Source: Syntrophomonas sp.
GTDB taxonomy: Bacteria; Bacillota; Syntrophomonadia; Syntrophomonadales; Syntrophomonadaceae
Assembly: GCA_028693695.1 (NCBI GenBank)
Contig: JAQUUV010000164.1
Coordinates: 1 to 5,086, forward strand
Direction of reading: 5' to 3'
DNA length: 5,086 nucleotides
Shown: piece after piece, positions 1-5,086 of the stretch
How the letters are laid out: every line of letters begins with the position of its first letter
Numbering within the stretch: the stretch's first letter is position 1
Notes under the pieces: generated by a model
What the model saw: the letters and a program-made list of their open reading frames with translations, nothing else
The model's database searches: none
What the model was told of the DNA's origin: nothing
Program-made: the position numbers and the translations under genes

Positions 1-689
1 CTAGTCAATATCTTGGTATCGGCATAGGTCACCCCACCGTTTTGCATAACGGCTTTCAAGGTATCCCAGTTAACGATATCATTGCTGATAGCCTCAATAA
101 AAGAACGGAAATCAGCTTCGGTCAAAGTATCATTAAATTCCATATAGGGAATAGGCGATATGTAACCACAGTGATGTCCGTGGGTGATGTCCGCTTGAGT
201 GATATGTTCCAGATGGTTTAACAGAACATACTGGCCTCCCCAAATTGTAGTGCTGTGCGTATTAGTCACTGCCAGGGGGTATTCGTCGTCATCCAGAAAA
301 ATCAAATAATCCATATGGTGCTTTATAGCGTAATATAGTACCGCGTTACGCTTGGCTGCATACCCCCTGCCAAAAATCATGTGTGCTTCATCAAAATTAA
401 TGACGTTTTCCCGAATTAAATAGTCAATTTCTGCTTTGACAGAGATGCCTGCAATAAAGGTGCTGCTATCGATCTGCTCGACCAGGTCTGGTTTTATATT
501 GGTGTAATCCGTCGTTTTAGTTTTATTATAATTAAGATCATATGCGACGAAAAGATTCAAACTGATTCTTATGTTTTCCACCAAACCGGATTCCTGCCAG
601 TTGTATATGTTGGTTCTCAGCACCCTTTGAAAAGTCTTTCTCCCAGTCGCAAAACCGATTCCAACTTTAATATTTTTTCCTTTCTGCAT
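1..689 (-). CDS. Glycosyltransferase-like protein (GT-A fold), C-terminus cut by window edge
   Basis: The minus-strand reading frame is open from ATG at 689 to the left edge: 229 complete codons with no stop, and the last codon is split. It starts MQKGKNIKVGIGFATGRKTF, a beta-strand-like opening typical of nucleotide-sugar binding domains. Around residues 108-140 there is a run GRGYAAKRNAVLYYAIKHH followed by DYLIFLDDDEYPLA. The Asp triad at 133-135 after a hydrophobic strand is the usual metal/nucleotide-sugar DXD motif of GT-A transferases, and the preceding AAKRN helix is common in family 2-like enzymes. A His-rich stretch follows (THGHHCGYISPIPYM, 169-183). No signal peptide or membrane segment is visible, so it is probably cytosolic. 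The start at 689 is chosen because AGGAAGTGAT lies 5 bases upstream. An in-frame ATG at 707 would add six residues but would absorb that site. Donor and acceptor cannot be told. The fold call is moderately sure and the substrate is unknown. Confidence 0.6.
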   Translation of the reverse strand, partial: MQKGKNIKVGIGFATGRKTFQRVLRTNIYNWQESGLVENIRISLNLFVAYDLNYNKTKTTDYTNIKPDLVEQIDSSTFIAGISVKAEIDYLIRENVINFDEAHMIFGRGYAAKRNAVLYYAIKHHMDYLIFLDDDEYPLAVTNTHSTTIWGGQYVLLNHLEHITQADITHGHHCGYISPIPYMEFNDTLTEADFRSFIEAISNDIVNWDTLKAVMQNGGVTYADTKILT

Positions 690-703
690 TTCATCACTTC
701 CTT
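690..703 (-). promoter_or_regulatory. Ribosome binding site of the glycosyltransferase-like gene
   Basis: On the minus strand AAGGAAGTGATGAA directly precedes the ATG at 689. GGAAGTGAT (701-693) differs by one base from the full anti-16S consensus GGAGGTGAT, at a normal spacing. This decides the start at 689 over the upstream in-frame ATG at 707. Confidence 0.75.
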
Positions 704-705
704 TC

Positions 706-927
706 ATGCAAAATCAAAAAAATAGTAATATTACCATTATAACACACGTTCGTGCAGCAAAATGCTATGAAAAATATGCATCGAGCTTAAAGTTGTTGGA
801 AGGTCTACAGGCCATGGATGTCTTGGAAATATTGGAAGCTAGGCATCAAATTGGATCAACTATCTTTTGCTCACAGTTTGACCCAAGAGGATGGCACGAA
901 CAAATCGATGAGGCTGCCGTCTTTTGA
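706..927 (+). pseudogene. Remnant of IS21-family transposition helper protein IstB
   Basis: This short open frame of 73 codons resembles the C-terminal third of IstB, the AAA+ ATPase helper of IS21-type transposases. The recognisable part is about residues 27-67 (784-906): MDVLEILEARHQIGSTIFCS followed by QFDPRGWHEQI. It matches the family pattern of a D-L-L-E-I-x-E-x-R helix, a STIFCSQ strand and a GWHEQI segment. Intact IstB proteins are about 240-270 residues, with Walker A and B motifs before this region and an A-D-A-I-x-D-R-I-x-H-x-x-Y box after it. All of these are absent here. No ribosome binding site precedes the ATG at 706, and the first 26 codons overlap the leader and promoter of the divergent glycosyltransferase gene. 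The frame ends abruptly after HEQI with six unrelated codons that run into a hairpin. No istA transposase or terminal inverted repeats are visible, so the element is dead. A working small protein is unlikely. Confidence 0.75.
736..764 (-). promoter_or_regulatory. Candidate sigma-A promoter with extended -10, for the glycosyltransferase-like gene
   Basis: Read on the minus strand, 741-736 is a perfect TATAAT preceded by TGT (744-742), which forms an extended -10 element. The hexamer 17 bases further up (764-759, CATTTT) is a poor -35, as is common for extended -10 promoters. Transcription would start near 729, giving a leader of about 40 bases that contains the strong ribosome binding site before ATG 689. 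The element lies inside the plus-strand open frame that carries the istB remnant, which argues that the first third of that frame is not coding. This is a motif match only. Confidence 0.55.
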
Positions 928-936
928 CGGTGGCTT
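911..936 (+). terminator. Hairpin, possible weak intrinsic terminator
   Basis: Bases 911-921 pair with 926-936 around a TTTT loop, giving an 11-base-pair stem that includes four G-T wobbles. The core is GCCGTC/GACGGT. The stem runs into only a short T run (four T's at 935-938, partly in the stem), so termination would be weak. The stop codon of the istB remnant lies inside it. It may be an old terminator of a lost gene into which the IS21 piece was joined. Confidence 0.4.
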
Positions 937-1158
937 TTGGGAAGAACATAGTAGTTCTCTCATATGACAATTAAGGAACCGATGGGATTAACATTTCCAG
1001 GTATAGCTTTCTGAAATACGTGGTACAGGTATGTTAGATAAAATAGTAAGACCGATTCCGAAATAATAATTCATTAGTTTCGGTTATCCTCCAATCTAGG
1101 ATGGGTGCATAACCTTTACTATCTATTACTTTTAGGCAAGCAACAAGACACCATTACC
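937..1158. other. Gene-free stretch with small inverted repeats
   Basis: I see no coding frame with a ribosome binding site, and no RNA gene, in this stretch. It holds three small inverted repeats: AGAAC/GTTCT (943-958), CCGAAA/TTTCGG (1058-1083, 14-base loop) and GGTTAT/ATAACC (1082-1114). The last encloses a competing ATCCT/AGGAT pair (1086-1102). Because the sppA-RDD unit ends at 1159 on the minus strand, the 1082-1114 hairpin could act as its transcript end, but no T run follows it on that strand. Together with the istB remnant the stretch looks like eroded mobile-element or intergenic DNA. Confidence 0.4.
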
Positions 1159-1704
1159 CTATGTTGCCTTACCCGCTTCTACTGAAATATAGTGAGAATC
1201 GCCCCCTGGCTTTTCATAAACTACCCAGGTATCACTCAAGAAGTCATGGGCGCAGCGCTTTTCAGTATTGAACCAACAAACCATATAACCCAGATTAAGG
1301 CCCATGATTTGGGATAGGCTTCGGGCTACCAACTCACGAAAAACCACCGTAATCCAGCTCAAGGGTTCTCCGCTGTGCTGGATTACCTTAATGCCGACGA
1401 TCATTTTACCCAGAGTCTGTTGGAAGTAATGGGTCATAATTATGAAATAAGCAGCTCCGGTAAGGCCTAAAAACAGTGCATTAGTATGCAAAACTTGATT
1501 AAGGAATGATGGAGTGGCTGCAGCAGGTAATAATGAATCCCAGATGATTGCATTTAAACCAGCAATAACTAACAGGTCTATAGTAAATGCCAACAGACGT
1601 ACCCAGAAACCAGCAGCTCGATACATGATTGGGGCAATTTCACCAGTTGGGACTACATTTGTTTCAGGTTCATGGGTCGGGATATTTTCATCATATTCCG
1701 TCAT
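1159..1704 (-). CDS. RDD family membrane protein
   Basis: This is a 181-residue multi-pass membrane protein. The RDD signature is visible: Arg36 and Asp43 within the first membrane segment (about 33-55, FWVRLLAFTIDLLVIAGL), a second hydrophobic segment (about 75-94), then QTLGKMIVGIKV (96-107), which is highly typical of the family. A weaker hydrophobic stretch (about 129-145) and the closing HDFLSDTWVVYE (153-164), with its conserved Asp, follow. The N-terminal 25 residues are acidic and Pro/Thr-rich and probably cytoplasmic. RDD proteins are common in bacteria; some have been linked to ion transport, but most have no set role and none can be assigned here. The start is fixed by AGGAGG seven bases upstream. 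It follows sppA by 12 bases, so the two are co-transcribed and probably translationally coupled. Pairing with sppA suggests an envelope-related job, but that is inference. Confidence 0.88.
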   Translation of the reverse strand: MTEYDENIPTHEPETNVVPTGEIAPIMYRAAGFWVRLLAFTIDLLVIAGLNAIIWDSLLPAAATPSFLNQVLHTNALFLGLTGAAYFIIMTHYFQQTLGKMIVGIKVIQHSGEPLSWITVVFRELVARSLSQIMGLNLGYMVCWFNTEKRCAHDFLSDTWVVYEKPGGDSHYISVEAGKAT

Positions 1705-1711
1705 AATATAA

Positions 1712-1717
1712 CCTCCT
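1712..1717 (-). promoter_or_regulatory. Ribosome binding site of the RDD gene, touching the sppA stop codon
   Basis: AGGAGG on the minus strand (1717-1712) shares its first A with the TGA stop codon of sppA (1719-1717) and lies seven bases before the RDD ATG. A ribosome finishing sppA uncovers or sits on this site, which points to translational coupling of the two genes. Confidence 0.8.
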
Positions 1718-2715
1718 CAGTTAGCAATATACATGATTTGGGGCGAAAGCGCTTGGTTCATTTGCTGCTTCATGCCCAGCAGGTCAAAAGACGGTGCCTT
1801 GATGGAGTTAAACCAGCTTAATATATCAGGTCCGGGATTTTCATACAACAAAACCTGAGGATCAATGATATTAGCCAGTTGAGCGGTGCCATTAATAGCC
1901 TGGTCGAGGTTGCCCAGTTCATCTACCAGGCCAAGGTCTTTAGCCTGGGCTCCCGAATAAACTCGTCCATCTGCCAATTGTAAGACCTGGTTCCGGTCCA
2001 TGTTTCTGCCTTTCGCAACTACATCTACAAAATATCCATAACTTTCATTTACCAGGCTTTGGGCAATAGCCTTTTCCTGGTCATTTAGCGGGCGCATAGG
2101 GTTTAAGAGGTCCTTTTGGGCGCCGCTTTTGAAGGTTACATCTTTAACGCCGATTTTATCCGCCAACTGTTCATAATTATAGGTCCGGATAATAACCCCG
2201 ATTGAGCCGGTAAGGGTGTTGCGGTTGGCGTATATCTTATCGGCGGCCATGGACACATAATATCCGCCGGAAGCAGCTTCCTGGCTCATATATACCACCA
2301 AGGGCTTTTTATACTGGGCTTTCAATTCTAGAATCTTGTTGTAAATCTCATCGCTTTCGTAAACACCACCTCCGGGCGAGTTAACCTGTATGATTATACC
2401 TTTTATATCATTACGGGAAAAAGCTACTTCTAATTGCTTGATAAAGGCCTGATGATTATAGCCACTGCTGACATTGGTGCTATTGGCGTTATTTTCCGTT
2501 ATCTCCCCTTCGAGCTTGATTAAGGCTAAGATTTTTCCTTTCCCCTCCCGGTAGATTTGGGTAGTGAAAGCTTGTTTGTTTTCTATCCGATTTAGATAGG
2601 CTAGATAATTTGAGGTGCCTGAAGATTCAATCTGTTTGACTTTTGTGGAGCTGACCGCCCACACTACCAACAAAACTGTAAATATGGCCAGTGCCCACCA
2701 TCTTTTCTTGTTCAT
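1717..2715 (-). CDS. sppA: Signal peptide peptidase SppA, short (36 kDa) type
   Basis: This is a serine protease of the ClpP/crotonase-like fold (family S49) that degrades signal peptides left in the membrane after secretion, and is linked to lantibiotic resistance in Bacillus. The protein has 332 residues, close to Bacillus SppA. An N-terminal anchor (about 5-23, RWWALAIFTVLLVVWAV) follows MNKK and leaves the catalytic domain outside the membrane. The oxyanion-type loop VNSPGGGVYESDEIY (111-125) is intact. The nucleophile is Ser149 in EAASGGYY. The general-base lysine lies in FKSGAQKDLLNP, and Lys201 is the best match by its 52-residue spacing, which equals Ser147-Lys199 in Bacillus SppA. 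ADGRVYSGAQAKDLGLVDELG (248-268) is the conserved C-terminal block. All key residues are present, so it should be active. GAGGAG lies eight bases before the ATG at 2715. It is first in a unit with the RDD gene and divergent from thyA. Confidence 0.95.
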   Translation of the reverse strand: MNKKRWWALAIFTVLLVVWAVSSTKVKQIESSGTSNYLAYLNRIENKQAFTTQIYREGKGKILALIKLEGEITENNANSTNVSSGYNHQAFIKQLEVAFSRNDIKGIIIQVNSPGGGVYESDEIYNKILELKAQYKKPLVVYMSQEAASGGYYVSMAADKIYANRNTLTGSIGVIIRTYNYEQLADKIGVKDVTFKSGAQKDLLNPMRPLNDQEKAIAQSLVNESYGYFVDVVAKGRNMDRNQVLQLADGRVYSGAQAKDLGLVDELGNLDQAINGTAQLANIIDPQVLLYENPGPDILSWFNSIKAPSFDLLGMKQQMNQALSPQIMYIAN

Positions 2716-2963
2716 AACAACTACTCCTCATTTTAAATGATTCAGACTTACATAAATACTCTACCATAAAATCATAAAGATAATGACCCTTTTGGGCGAA
2801 CAGCATAAAATTCATCCCTTTCGCTTGCCATTTTTGCTAGTTCGCAGTGTAGTTCGCTGGAGGATTAAGGCAAGAAAAAGGATATTGAAAGCAAGATGAA
2901 GAATTGAATACTTATCTAGTAAAACAACAAACTATTTTTATAGATTAAGTGAGGTACGTGATT
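2716..2963. promoter_or_regulatory. Divergent sppA/thyA intergenic region with candidate promoters and GTTCGC repeats
   Basis: No gene is supported here. A minus-strand frame that starts at 2815 and runs into sppA has no family likeness. Toward sppA, TATGAT (2776-2771) could be a -10 box with a weak -35, TTCGCC (2800-2795), at 18 bases. Toward thyA, TTGAAA (2885-2890) and AATACT (2907-2912), 16 bases apart, are a weak pair. TAGTTCGC occurs twice, 12 bases apart (2838-2845 and 2850-2857), and its core GTTCGC occurs inverted at 2796-2801, overlapping the candidate sppA -35. The promoters are motif guesses, while the repeats are directly visible. Confidence 0.35.
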
Positions 2964-3794
2964 GTGAGTAAAGCTGATATAGTTTTTGCCACCATGTGTA
3001 AGGATATTCTTGAAAATGGTATTTCTTCAAAAGGCGAGAGCGTAAGGGCTAAATGGGAAGATGGTAGCCCGGCTCATACTATTAAGAAGTTTGGGGTTAT
3101 TAACAGGTATGATCTTTCCGAGGAGTTTCCCATCCTTACCTTAAGACCAACCAACTTAAAGGCTGCAATTGATGAAATGTTATGGATATGGCAGAAAAAA
3201 TCCAATAATATTAAAGAGTTAAATAGTCATATTTGGGATAGTTGGGCTAATGAAGATGGTTCGATTGGAAAAGCATACGGCTATCAGTTAGGTATTAAGC
3301 ATAAGTACCCGGAGGGAGAATTTGATCAAGTTGATCGAATCTTATATGATCTAAAGCATAATCCGTATAGCAGAAGGATTATGGTCAATATGTACAACCA
3401 CGAAGATTTACATCAGATGAACTTATATCCTTGTGCATATAGTATGACCTTCAATGTTACTGGCCGGAAACTTAATGCGATACTAAATCAGCGGTCTCAA
3501 GACATTCTGGTCGCAAATAATTGGAACGTATGCCAGTATGCAATTTTAGTACACATGCTAGCCCAAGCATGTAATCTTGAAGTAGGAGAATTAATTCATG
3601 TTATTGCCGACGCCCATATATACGATAGGCACATACCGTTAATTGCCAACCTTATTCAAAGGACTGCCTACCCGGCTCCAAAGTTGCTTGTCAATCCGGA
3701 TAAAAAGGATTTTTATGATTTTAAAGTAGAAGACTTTGCATTAGAGGGATATGAAAGTGGAGTGCAAATAACCAATATTTCGGTTGCCGTTTGA
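2964..3794 (+). CDS. thyA: Thymidylate synthase ThyA (Bacillus/phage phi3T type)
   Basis: The enzyme methylates dUMP to dTMP using 5,10-methylene-tetrahydrofolate and releases dihydrofolate, as a cytosolic homodimer. With the start used here it has 276 residues. The nucleophile is Cys157 in NLYPCAYSMTF. The cross-subunit phosphate arginines are in YSRRIMV (Arg137-Arg138). The dUMP-binding block is NQRSQDILVANNWNV (Arg177, Asp180, Asn188), where Asn188 is the residue that selects dUMP over dCMP. HVIADAHIYDRH gives His218 and Tyr220, and the C-terminal SVAV closes over folate. The N-terminal phosphate loop is VRAKWEDGSPAHT instead of the RTGT seen in the Escherichia coli enzyme, which is how Bacillus ThyA and phage phi3T ThyA look. 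Three in-frame GTG codons (2949, 2958, 2964) could start it. I prefer 2964 because GAGG (2951-2954) lies nine bases before it and relatives begin MSKAD. The 2949 start would give 281 residues. It is followed after 14 bases by folA. Confidence 0.95.
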   Translation: MSKADIVFATMCKDILENGISSKGESVRAKWEDGSPAHTIKKFGVINRYDLSEEFPILTLRPTNLKAAIDEMLWIWQKKSNNIKELNSHIWDSWANEDGSIGKAYGYQLGIKHKYPEGEFDQVDRILYDLKHNPYSRRIMVNMYNHEDLHQMNLYPCAYSMTFNVTGRKLNAILNQRSQDILVANNWNVCQYAILVHMLAQACNLEVGELIHVIADAHIYDRHIPLIANLIQRTAYPAPKLLVNPDKKDFYDFKVEDFALEGYESGVQITNISVAV

Positions 3795-3800
3795 GAGGGG
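3793..3800 (+). promoter_or_regulatory. Ribosome binding site of folA
   Basis: GAGAGGGG overlaps the thyA TGA stop (3792-3794) and lies eight bases before ATG 3809. It decides the folA start there, and not at the in-frame TTG at 3791 that overlaps the end of thyA. The overlap with the stop suggests translational coupling of thyA and folA. Confidence 0.7.
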
Positions 3801-3808
3801 AAATAGAT

Positions 3809-4333
3809 ATGAAAGCTATTGTGGCAGTTGATCTTAATTGGGGAATTGGGTATAAGGGTAAGCTGCTGGAGAGAATTCCCGAAGACATGAAGTTCTTCAA
3901 GCAGACAACTGTGGGCAAAATAGTAATAATGGGACGAGAAACATTTACCTCATTGCCTGGAGGAGAGCCATTAGAGGATAGAGTTAATATTGTGCTTTGT
4001 GAAGATAAGAAATTCAGTGATAAAAAAATTACGGTTTGTAGTTCATTAAATGAACTTTTCGATGAATTAAAAGATTATCCCACAGATGAGGTGTTCGTAA
4101 TAGGGGGAGAAATAGTATACAGAGAGCTTTTGCCATATTGTACCGAAGCTTTTGTTACTAAGATAGAGAACACCTATGCAGCTGATAAGTATTTTACTAA
4201 TCTAGATGAAGATGATAGATGGAGTCTTATAGATAAAGGTGAATTTAAAAGCTATAATGACATTCGCTATAGCTTCATTAAATTTTTAAATAGCAATCCT
4301 ATCAACCTGGAGATGAAAACTGAACCACAATAA
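3809..4333 (+). CDS. folA: Dihydrofolate reductase
   Basis: The enzyme reduces dihydrofolate to tetrahydrofolate with NADPH in the cytosol, regenerating the cofactor that ThyA oxidises. The protein has 174 residues, slightly longer than the usual 160 or so. The N-terminus MKAIVAVDLNWGIGYKGKLL is the standard first strand and Met20-type loop. IPEDMKFFKQTT holds the substrate-protonating acid, Asp26. GKIVIMGRETFTSLPG (36-51) is the NADPH-binding helix and loop. DEVFVIGGEIVYRELLP (93-109) carries the Gly-Gly cofactor turn, and Thr118 in FVTKIENTYAADKYF corresponds to Thr113 of the Escherichia coli enzyme. The residues after about 161 (NSNPINLEMKTEPQ) form a tail beyond the usual fold. By eye the coding is AT-rich, like thyA and unlike the more GC-rich rlmB and sppA, so the pair may have arrived together. 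It is co-transcribed with thyA and closed by the terminator at 4406-4449. Whether it is sensitive to trimethoprim cannot be read from sequence. Confidence 0.95.
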   Translation: MKAIVAVDLNWGIGYKGKLLERIPEDMKFFKQTTVGKIVIMGRETFTSLPGGEPLEDRVNIVLCEDKKFSDKKITVCSSLNELFDELKDYPTDEVFVIGGEIVYRELLPYCTEAFVTKIENTYAADKYFTNLDEDDRWSLIDKGEFKSYNDIRYSFIKFLNSNPINLEMKTEPQ

Positions 4334-4405
4334 ATAGTATAGAAAAATACTGAAATTTACCATCTGCTGGGCATGGAAGCTCAAGGATCCGTCGACTGTT
4401 TAATA

Positions 4406-4449
4406 ATTCCACTACATTAAGAACCCTTTATGTAGTGGAATATTTTTTT
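4406..4449 (+). terminator. Intrinsic terminator after thyA-folA
   Basis: ATTCCACTACAT (4406-4417) pairs perfectly with ATGTAGTGGAAT (4430-4441), a 12-base-pair stem with a 12-base loop, followed by TATTTTTTT. This is a clear Rho-independent terminator on the plus strand, 72 bases after the folA stop codon, and it separates the cassette from rlmB. The opposite strand has no T run after the stem, so it is not bidirectional. Confidence 0.92.
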
Positions 4450-4458
4450 ATGATAAGC

Positions 4459-4488
4459 TTGATGATAGAAGCATTTATGATTCATACT
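4459..4488 (+). promoter_or_regulatory. Weak candidate promoter for the rlmB-like gene
   Basis: Because a terminator ends the upstream transcript, rlmB needs its own promoter in 4450-4554. The best pair I find is TTGATG (4459-4464) and CATACT (4483-4488), 18 bases apart, each matching four of six consensus bases. A TAAAAT at 4491-4496 is a better -10 box but has no acceptable -35. This is a guess. Confidence 0.25.
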
Positions 4489-4554
4489 ACTAAAATACAC
4501 CTTAGTTATAAAAAATAGCGTGGCTATGCCATTTAGTAAGAAAGGAAGAACTTA

Positions 4555-5086
4555 ATGCAAGAAAAATTGGCCGGGGTGAATAGCATTATGGAAGCCCTGA
4601 GAGGTAAGCGCAAGGTGCACAAAATATATGTACAGGAGGGGCGAGCTGGAAAAAAGATTGAGGAATTAGTAAGGTTTGCTCAAAAAAAAGCCGTGTTTGT
4701 GCAGTATGTAGAGAAGCAGCGCCTGGACGAGATGTACACTGTAAGCAACCATCAAGGTATTATTGCCCAGGTAGACAGCTACGAGTATTCGGATGTGGAT
4801 GAGATGCTGGAGAAAGCGGCAATAGCAGGTAAAGATCCATTTTTGCTTATTTTAGATGGAATGGAAGACCCGCAAAATATGGGCTCGATTATACGTACGG
4901 CTGAATGTGCAGGGGTGCAAGGAGTTATTATCCCTCAGCACAACTCCTCGGAAATAACTGCTGCAGTGGCACGGGCTTCAGCCGGGGCGGTGGAACATAT
5001 ACTCGTCGCCAGAGAAACTAACCTGGTAAATTGTATAAAGCGTTTAAAGGAAAAGGGATTATGGGTGATCGGTGCTGATATGGAAG
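4555..5086 (+). CDS. rlmB: 23S rRNA 2'-O-ribose methyltransferase, TrmH/SpoU family (RlmB-like), C-terminus cut by window edge
   Basis: The frame is open for 177 codons to the right edge; family members are about 245 residues, so roughly the last quarter is missing. The N-terminal substrate-binding domain (about 5-75) opens with LAGVNSIMEALRG and contains the VHKIYV strand and NHQGIIAQV (65-73), both typical of RlmB/TrmH relatives. The SPOUT catalytic domain starts with FLLILDGMEDPQNMGSIIRT, motif 1, with conserved Asn108 and Arg114. AGVQGVIIPQHNSSEITAAVARASAGAVEHI follows (119-149). Motifs 2 and 3, which form the knot and bind S-adenosylmethionine, lie outside the window. The expected reaction is 2'-O-methylation of a 23S rRNA guanosine (G2251 in Escherichia coli numbering). 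The closely related RlmB-type paralogs make the exact target an inference. AAAGGAAG (4541-4548) lies six bases before the ATG. It is downstream of, but separated by a terminator from, thyA-folA. Confidence 0.85.
   Translation, partial: MQEKLAGVNSIMEALRGKRKVHKIYVQEGRAGKKIEELVRFAQKKAVFVQYVEKQRLDEMYTVSNHQGIIAQVDSYEYSDVDEMLEKAAIAGKDPFLLILDGMEDPQNMGSIIRTAECAGVQGVIIPQHNSSEITAAVARASAGAVEHILVARETNLVNCIKRLKEKGLWVIGADME

Noticed and set aside
1030..1066. Tiny frame MLDKIVRPIPK in the gene-free stretch
   Set aside because: It has eleven codons, no ribosome binding site and no reason to think it is translated.
1514..1711. Plus-strand open frame of 65 codons
   Set aside because: It lies antisense inside the RDD gene, has no ribosome binding site and no family likeness.
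2627..2815. Minus-strand open frame of 62 codons
   Set aside because: It overlaps the start of sppA in another frame; its composition looks random and sppA has the good ribosome binding site.
3791..3808. TTG start for folA that would overlap the end of thyA
   Set aside because: The GAGAGGGG site lies downstream of it and serves ATG 3809, and dihydrofolate reductases begin at the MKAIVAVD strand.
3721..3918. Minus-strand open frame of 65 codons
   Set aside because: It is antisense to the thyA-folA junction, both of which are clear genes.
4336..4351. AGTAT/ATACT inverted repeat just after the folA stop
   Set aside because: It is five AT-rich pairs with no T run; the real terminator is at 4406-4449.
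4519..4533. TGGC-TAT-GCCA hairpin before rlmB
   Set aside because: The four-base-pair stem is too short to support a regulatory claim.
1..5086. New defence, retron, toxin-antitoxin or CRISPR system
   Set aside because: No repeat array, reverse transcriptase, nuclease or toxin-like pair is visible; every full-length gene fits a known family.

Overview
The window most resembles chromosomal DNA of an anaerobic Firmicute of the class Clostridia. The ribosome binding sites are strong AGGAGG-like sites, the base composition is moderately AT-rich, and the proteins (short-form SppA, an RDD membrane protein, a Bacillus/phage phi3T-type ThyA, a TrmH-family RlmB) are Firmicute-like. A Syntrophomonas-like organism is a guess from the feel of the proteins and could not be tested here.

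Layout. Positions 1-689 (minus strand) hold the N-terminal 229 codons of a GT-A-like glycosyltransferase that runs off the left edge. It has a strong Shine-Dalgarno and a perfect extended -10 box upstream. Facing it on the plus strand, 706-927 holds a decayed piece of an IS21-type IstB transposition helper protein, and the glycosyltransferase promoter lies in the same stretch. A hairpin (911-936) closes the fragment, and 937-1158 carries no gene I can support. Positions 1159-2715 (minus strand) form a two-gene unit, sppA followed by an RDD-family membrane protein, with the RDD ribosome binding site touching the sppA stop codon. Positions 2716-2963 are a divergent intergenic region with short GTTCGC repeats. 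Positions 2964-4333 (plus strand) hold thyA and folA, 14 bases apart, closed by a clear intrinsic terminator (4406-4449). Positions 4555-5086 hold the first 177 codons of an RlmB-like rRNA 2'-O-methyltransferase, cut by the right edge.

How the genes work together. ThyA makes dTMP from dUMP and oxidises methylene-tetrahydrofolate to dihydrofolate. FolA reduces dihydrofolate back to tetrahydrofolate, so the two genes form a self-contained thymidylate cycle. SppA (membrane-anchored peptide hydrolase) and the RDD protein (small multi-pass membrane protein) probably act together at the membrane, though no partner function is proven. In many Clostridia the gene just upstream of rlmB is thyX, in a cysS-mrnC-thyX-rlmB cluster. 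Here a thyA-folA pair sits there, which hints at replacement of one thymidylate synthase type by the other.

I see no CRISPR array, tRNA, rRNA, riboswitch or clear new multi-gene system. The most useful observations are the thyA-folA placement, the IS21 remnant shared with the glycosyltransferase promoter, and a restriction-site string (BamHI-SalI) just before the folA terminator.
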